Shown: positions 55,770-57,442 of the stretch, in pieces
Layout of the letters: every line of letters starts with the position of its first letter
Numbering within the stretch: the first letter of the stretch is position 1
Assembly: GCA_002633005.1 (NCBI GenBank)
Contig: NMRA01000048.1
Span: 987,397 to 1,044,838 of the forward strand
Length of the DNA: 57,442 bases
Source of the DNA: Phoronis australis
Taxonomy: Eukaryota > Phoronida > Phoronidae
Reading direction: 5' to 3'
Notes under the pieces: model-generated
Database searches by the model: none
What the model was told of the DNA's origin: nothing
The model's input: the letters and a program-made list of their open reading frames with translations, nothing else
Made by a program: the position numbers and the translations under genes

Positions 55770-56877
55770 TATTCAGTTTGACTTCACAATAAACAAGCAA
55801 CTCTCCCAAAGAAATAGCACATAAAATCCAATAGTCAATGTTAACTTACAGGTTACACACACAGTCCGAGTTAGGCTTTAGATAGGCACATGTTCAACAT
55901 ATCTGTCTGTAACACAGCAGTCTGTCAGACATGAGCAAAACAGCATGGCCGACACCTCTGAGCTGAATAATGTCCTTGGTAAATACCTTGACACAGCTCC
56001 AAGTCACATGAACACACTACCTGCTATTGTGATCTATCTACAATGTGTACAATGGCTTAGCAGTACTGTAATCTGGCGAATAGTTGTCCAAAGCTATTAT
56101 CCCTATTCCCTGTACAGTAATTCTCTGTATGAGTGCTACCTGAGTACACAAACCAAAGGAACTGAGAGGGATCACAGAAATATTATTGATTATCAAAGAT
56201 TAAGGACAGGGATTACTCATTCATTCTGCTAATTGTGTGAGGTGTGGAGAATGTACGAAAGCAATGTAGCCATGAACAACATGGCCTCGACCAATCAGGG
56301 GAAAGGCCCCACTTTGCCTATATATGCACCTTGACATGTTACTTTTTTAACAAAAAACAATGTTTACGGCCATACAACCAAATATGAACAATTGAATTGA
56401 TATAAATATTCAAAATGAAATCTCCAAAAACATTACAGCTGCTTAACTTATCCTTTCATTTTCTATCGTTTATATGATTTTCATAAATCTGTTATGTCCC
56501 ATTCCTGGTACCCCCTCATGCCTAAGTGGAACATTCTAAAAACAATTCGTCACATTATTTCTAAGAACAGTTTATCATTTACATTAACAGAAAGTTTTAT
56601 TTGAATCTGAACTGAGATACTATGTTCCAAGAACAGTTTAATTTGGACATTTTAGTCTAGGGATCTCCCTCAAACTCTAATACCTTTTCAACGAACAGAT
56701 AACAAAGGCACAAATGAAAAAGATACCTGTATTTTTGAATAACAGCATGATTATAGCTTGACGATTTTCACCTGGAACACATCGATCATTTTGCTCATTC
56801 TAATGTAATGTATCAAAAATCTAATCAAAACAAGTGACTTTCTGCAGCATGTGTTCCTAGAAACACACACATACTTC
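55770..56877. other. 5' flank of the mucin-like gene
   Basis: No second gene was recognised. A CCAAT-type word (GACCAATCAG) at about 56290 and a TATATATG at about 56320 are arranged as a plus-strand promoter would be, pointing away from the mucin-like gene, but no plus-strand frame follows. A 95-codon plus frame at 55945-56232 lacks family features. Confidence 0.35.
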
Positions 56878-57442
56878 GAACAAGATTTGAGATTATAAAG
56901 GACCTTATGAACAAGATTTGAGATTATATAGGACCTTATGAACAAGATTTGAGATTATAGAGGACCTTATGAACAAGATTTGAGATTATATAGGACCTTA
57001 TGAACAAGATTTGAGATTATATAGGACCTTATGAACAAGATTTGAGATTATATAGGACCTTATGAACAAGATTTGAGATTATATAGGACCTTATGAACAA
57101 GATTTGAGATTATATAGGACCTTATGAACAAGATTTGAGATTATATAGGACCTTATGAACAAGATTTGAGATTATATAGGACCTTATGAACAAGATTTGA
57201 GATTATATAGGACCTTATGAACAAGATTTGAGATTATATAGGACCTTATGAACAAGATTTGAGATTATATAGGACCTTATGAACAAGATTTGAGATTATA
57301 TAGGACCTTATGAACAAGATTTGAGATTATATAGGACCTTATGAACAAGATTTGAGATTATATAGGACCTTATGAACAAGATTTGAGATTATATAGGACC
57401 TTATGAACAAGATTTGAGATTATATAGGACCTTATGAACAAG
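56878..57442. repeat. 31-bp tandem array, at least 18 copies, runs off the window
   Basis: The unit is GAACAAGATTTGAGATTATA + TAGGACCTTAT. The first copies vary at one base (TATAAAGG, TATAGAGG); later ones look identical. The array is cut by the right edge. Confidence 0.96.

Overview
This window looks like animal (metazoan) nuclear DNA, most likely from a marine invertebrate. It is AT-rich, the genes are split by GT-AG introns, and it is crowded with minisatellites and degraded transposons. There are two runs of N (23457-23762 and 39347-39696) and single Ns at 17937 and 35572. Words such as TAGGCCTAC recur, but I cannot name the phylum or species. Most long open frames here are chance frames in introns and repeats. 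I accepted coding sequence only where family motifs, splice sites and reading phase agree.

Three genes are well supported, all on the minus strand. (1) 1133-12964: six in-phase exons of a divergent protein phosphatase 1 catalytic subunit. 277 residues are visible, from a start codon to the RAHQ metal-ligand motif; the C-terminal exon(s) lie beyond the left edge or were not found. (2) 28892-37281: eight in-phase exons (417 codons plus stop) forming the C-terminal part of a multi-Tudor protein of the TDRD7/TDRD5 type, a family of germ-granule and piRNA-pathway scaffolds. Its 5' exons were not found. (3) 54795-55769: a complete intronless 324-residue type I membrane protein with a mucin-like Ser/Thr-rich ectodomain. 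Between 42.6 and 49.6 kb there are several weaker candidate promoters, first exons and internal exons, including a possible divergent promoter near 44.5 kb.

The rest is mobile and repetitive DNA. A dispersed non-autonomous family ('family A' here) has at least six copies, all in the same orientation, ending in an ATGCGTCCACATAT hairpin. One copy is split cleanly by a 1.84-kb pogo/Tigger-like transposon (22741-24576) with a TA target duplication. A 0.96-kb fold-back element (20387-21342) carries the start of a THAP-like zinc finger in each inverted arm. Other elements are a LINE reverse-transcriptase C-terminal remnant with a (TTAC)n tail (18113-18880), two CAGGGCTTGGAAT-ended MITEs (50921-51168, 52403-52935), tRNA-like SINEs, and over a dozen tandem arrays. 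The largest array is a 44-bp unit repeated about 54 times without visible variation (15567-17936).

The genes do not form a visible pathway. Points worth attention are the divergent PP1 paralogue with a possible poison exon, a tandem duplication that created an in-frame alternative 3' splice site in the Tudor gene, the fold-back THAP element, and a miRNA-like hairpin flush against a MITE.
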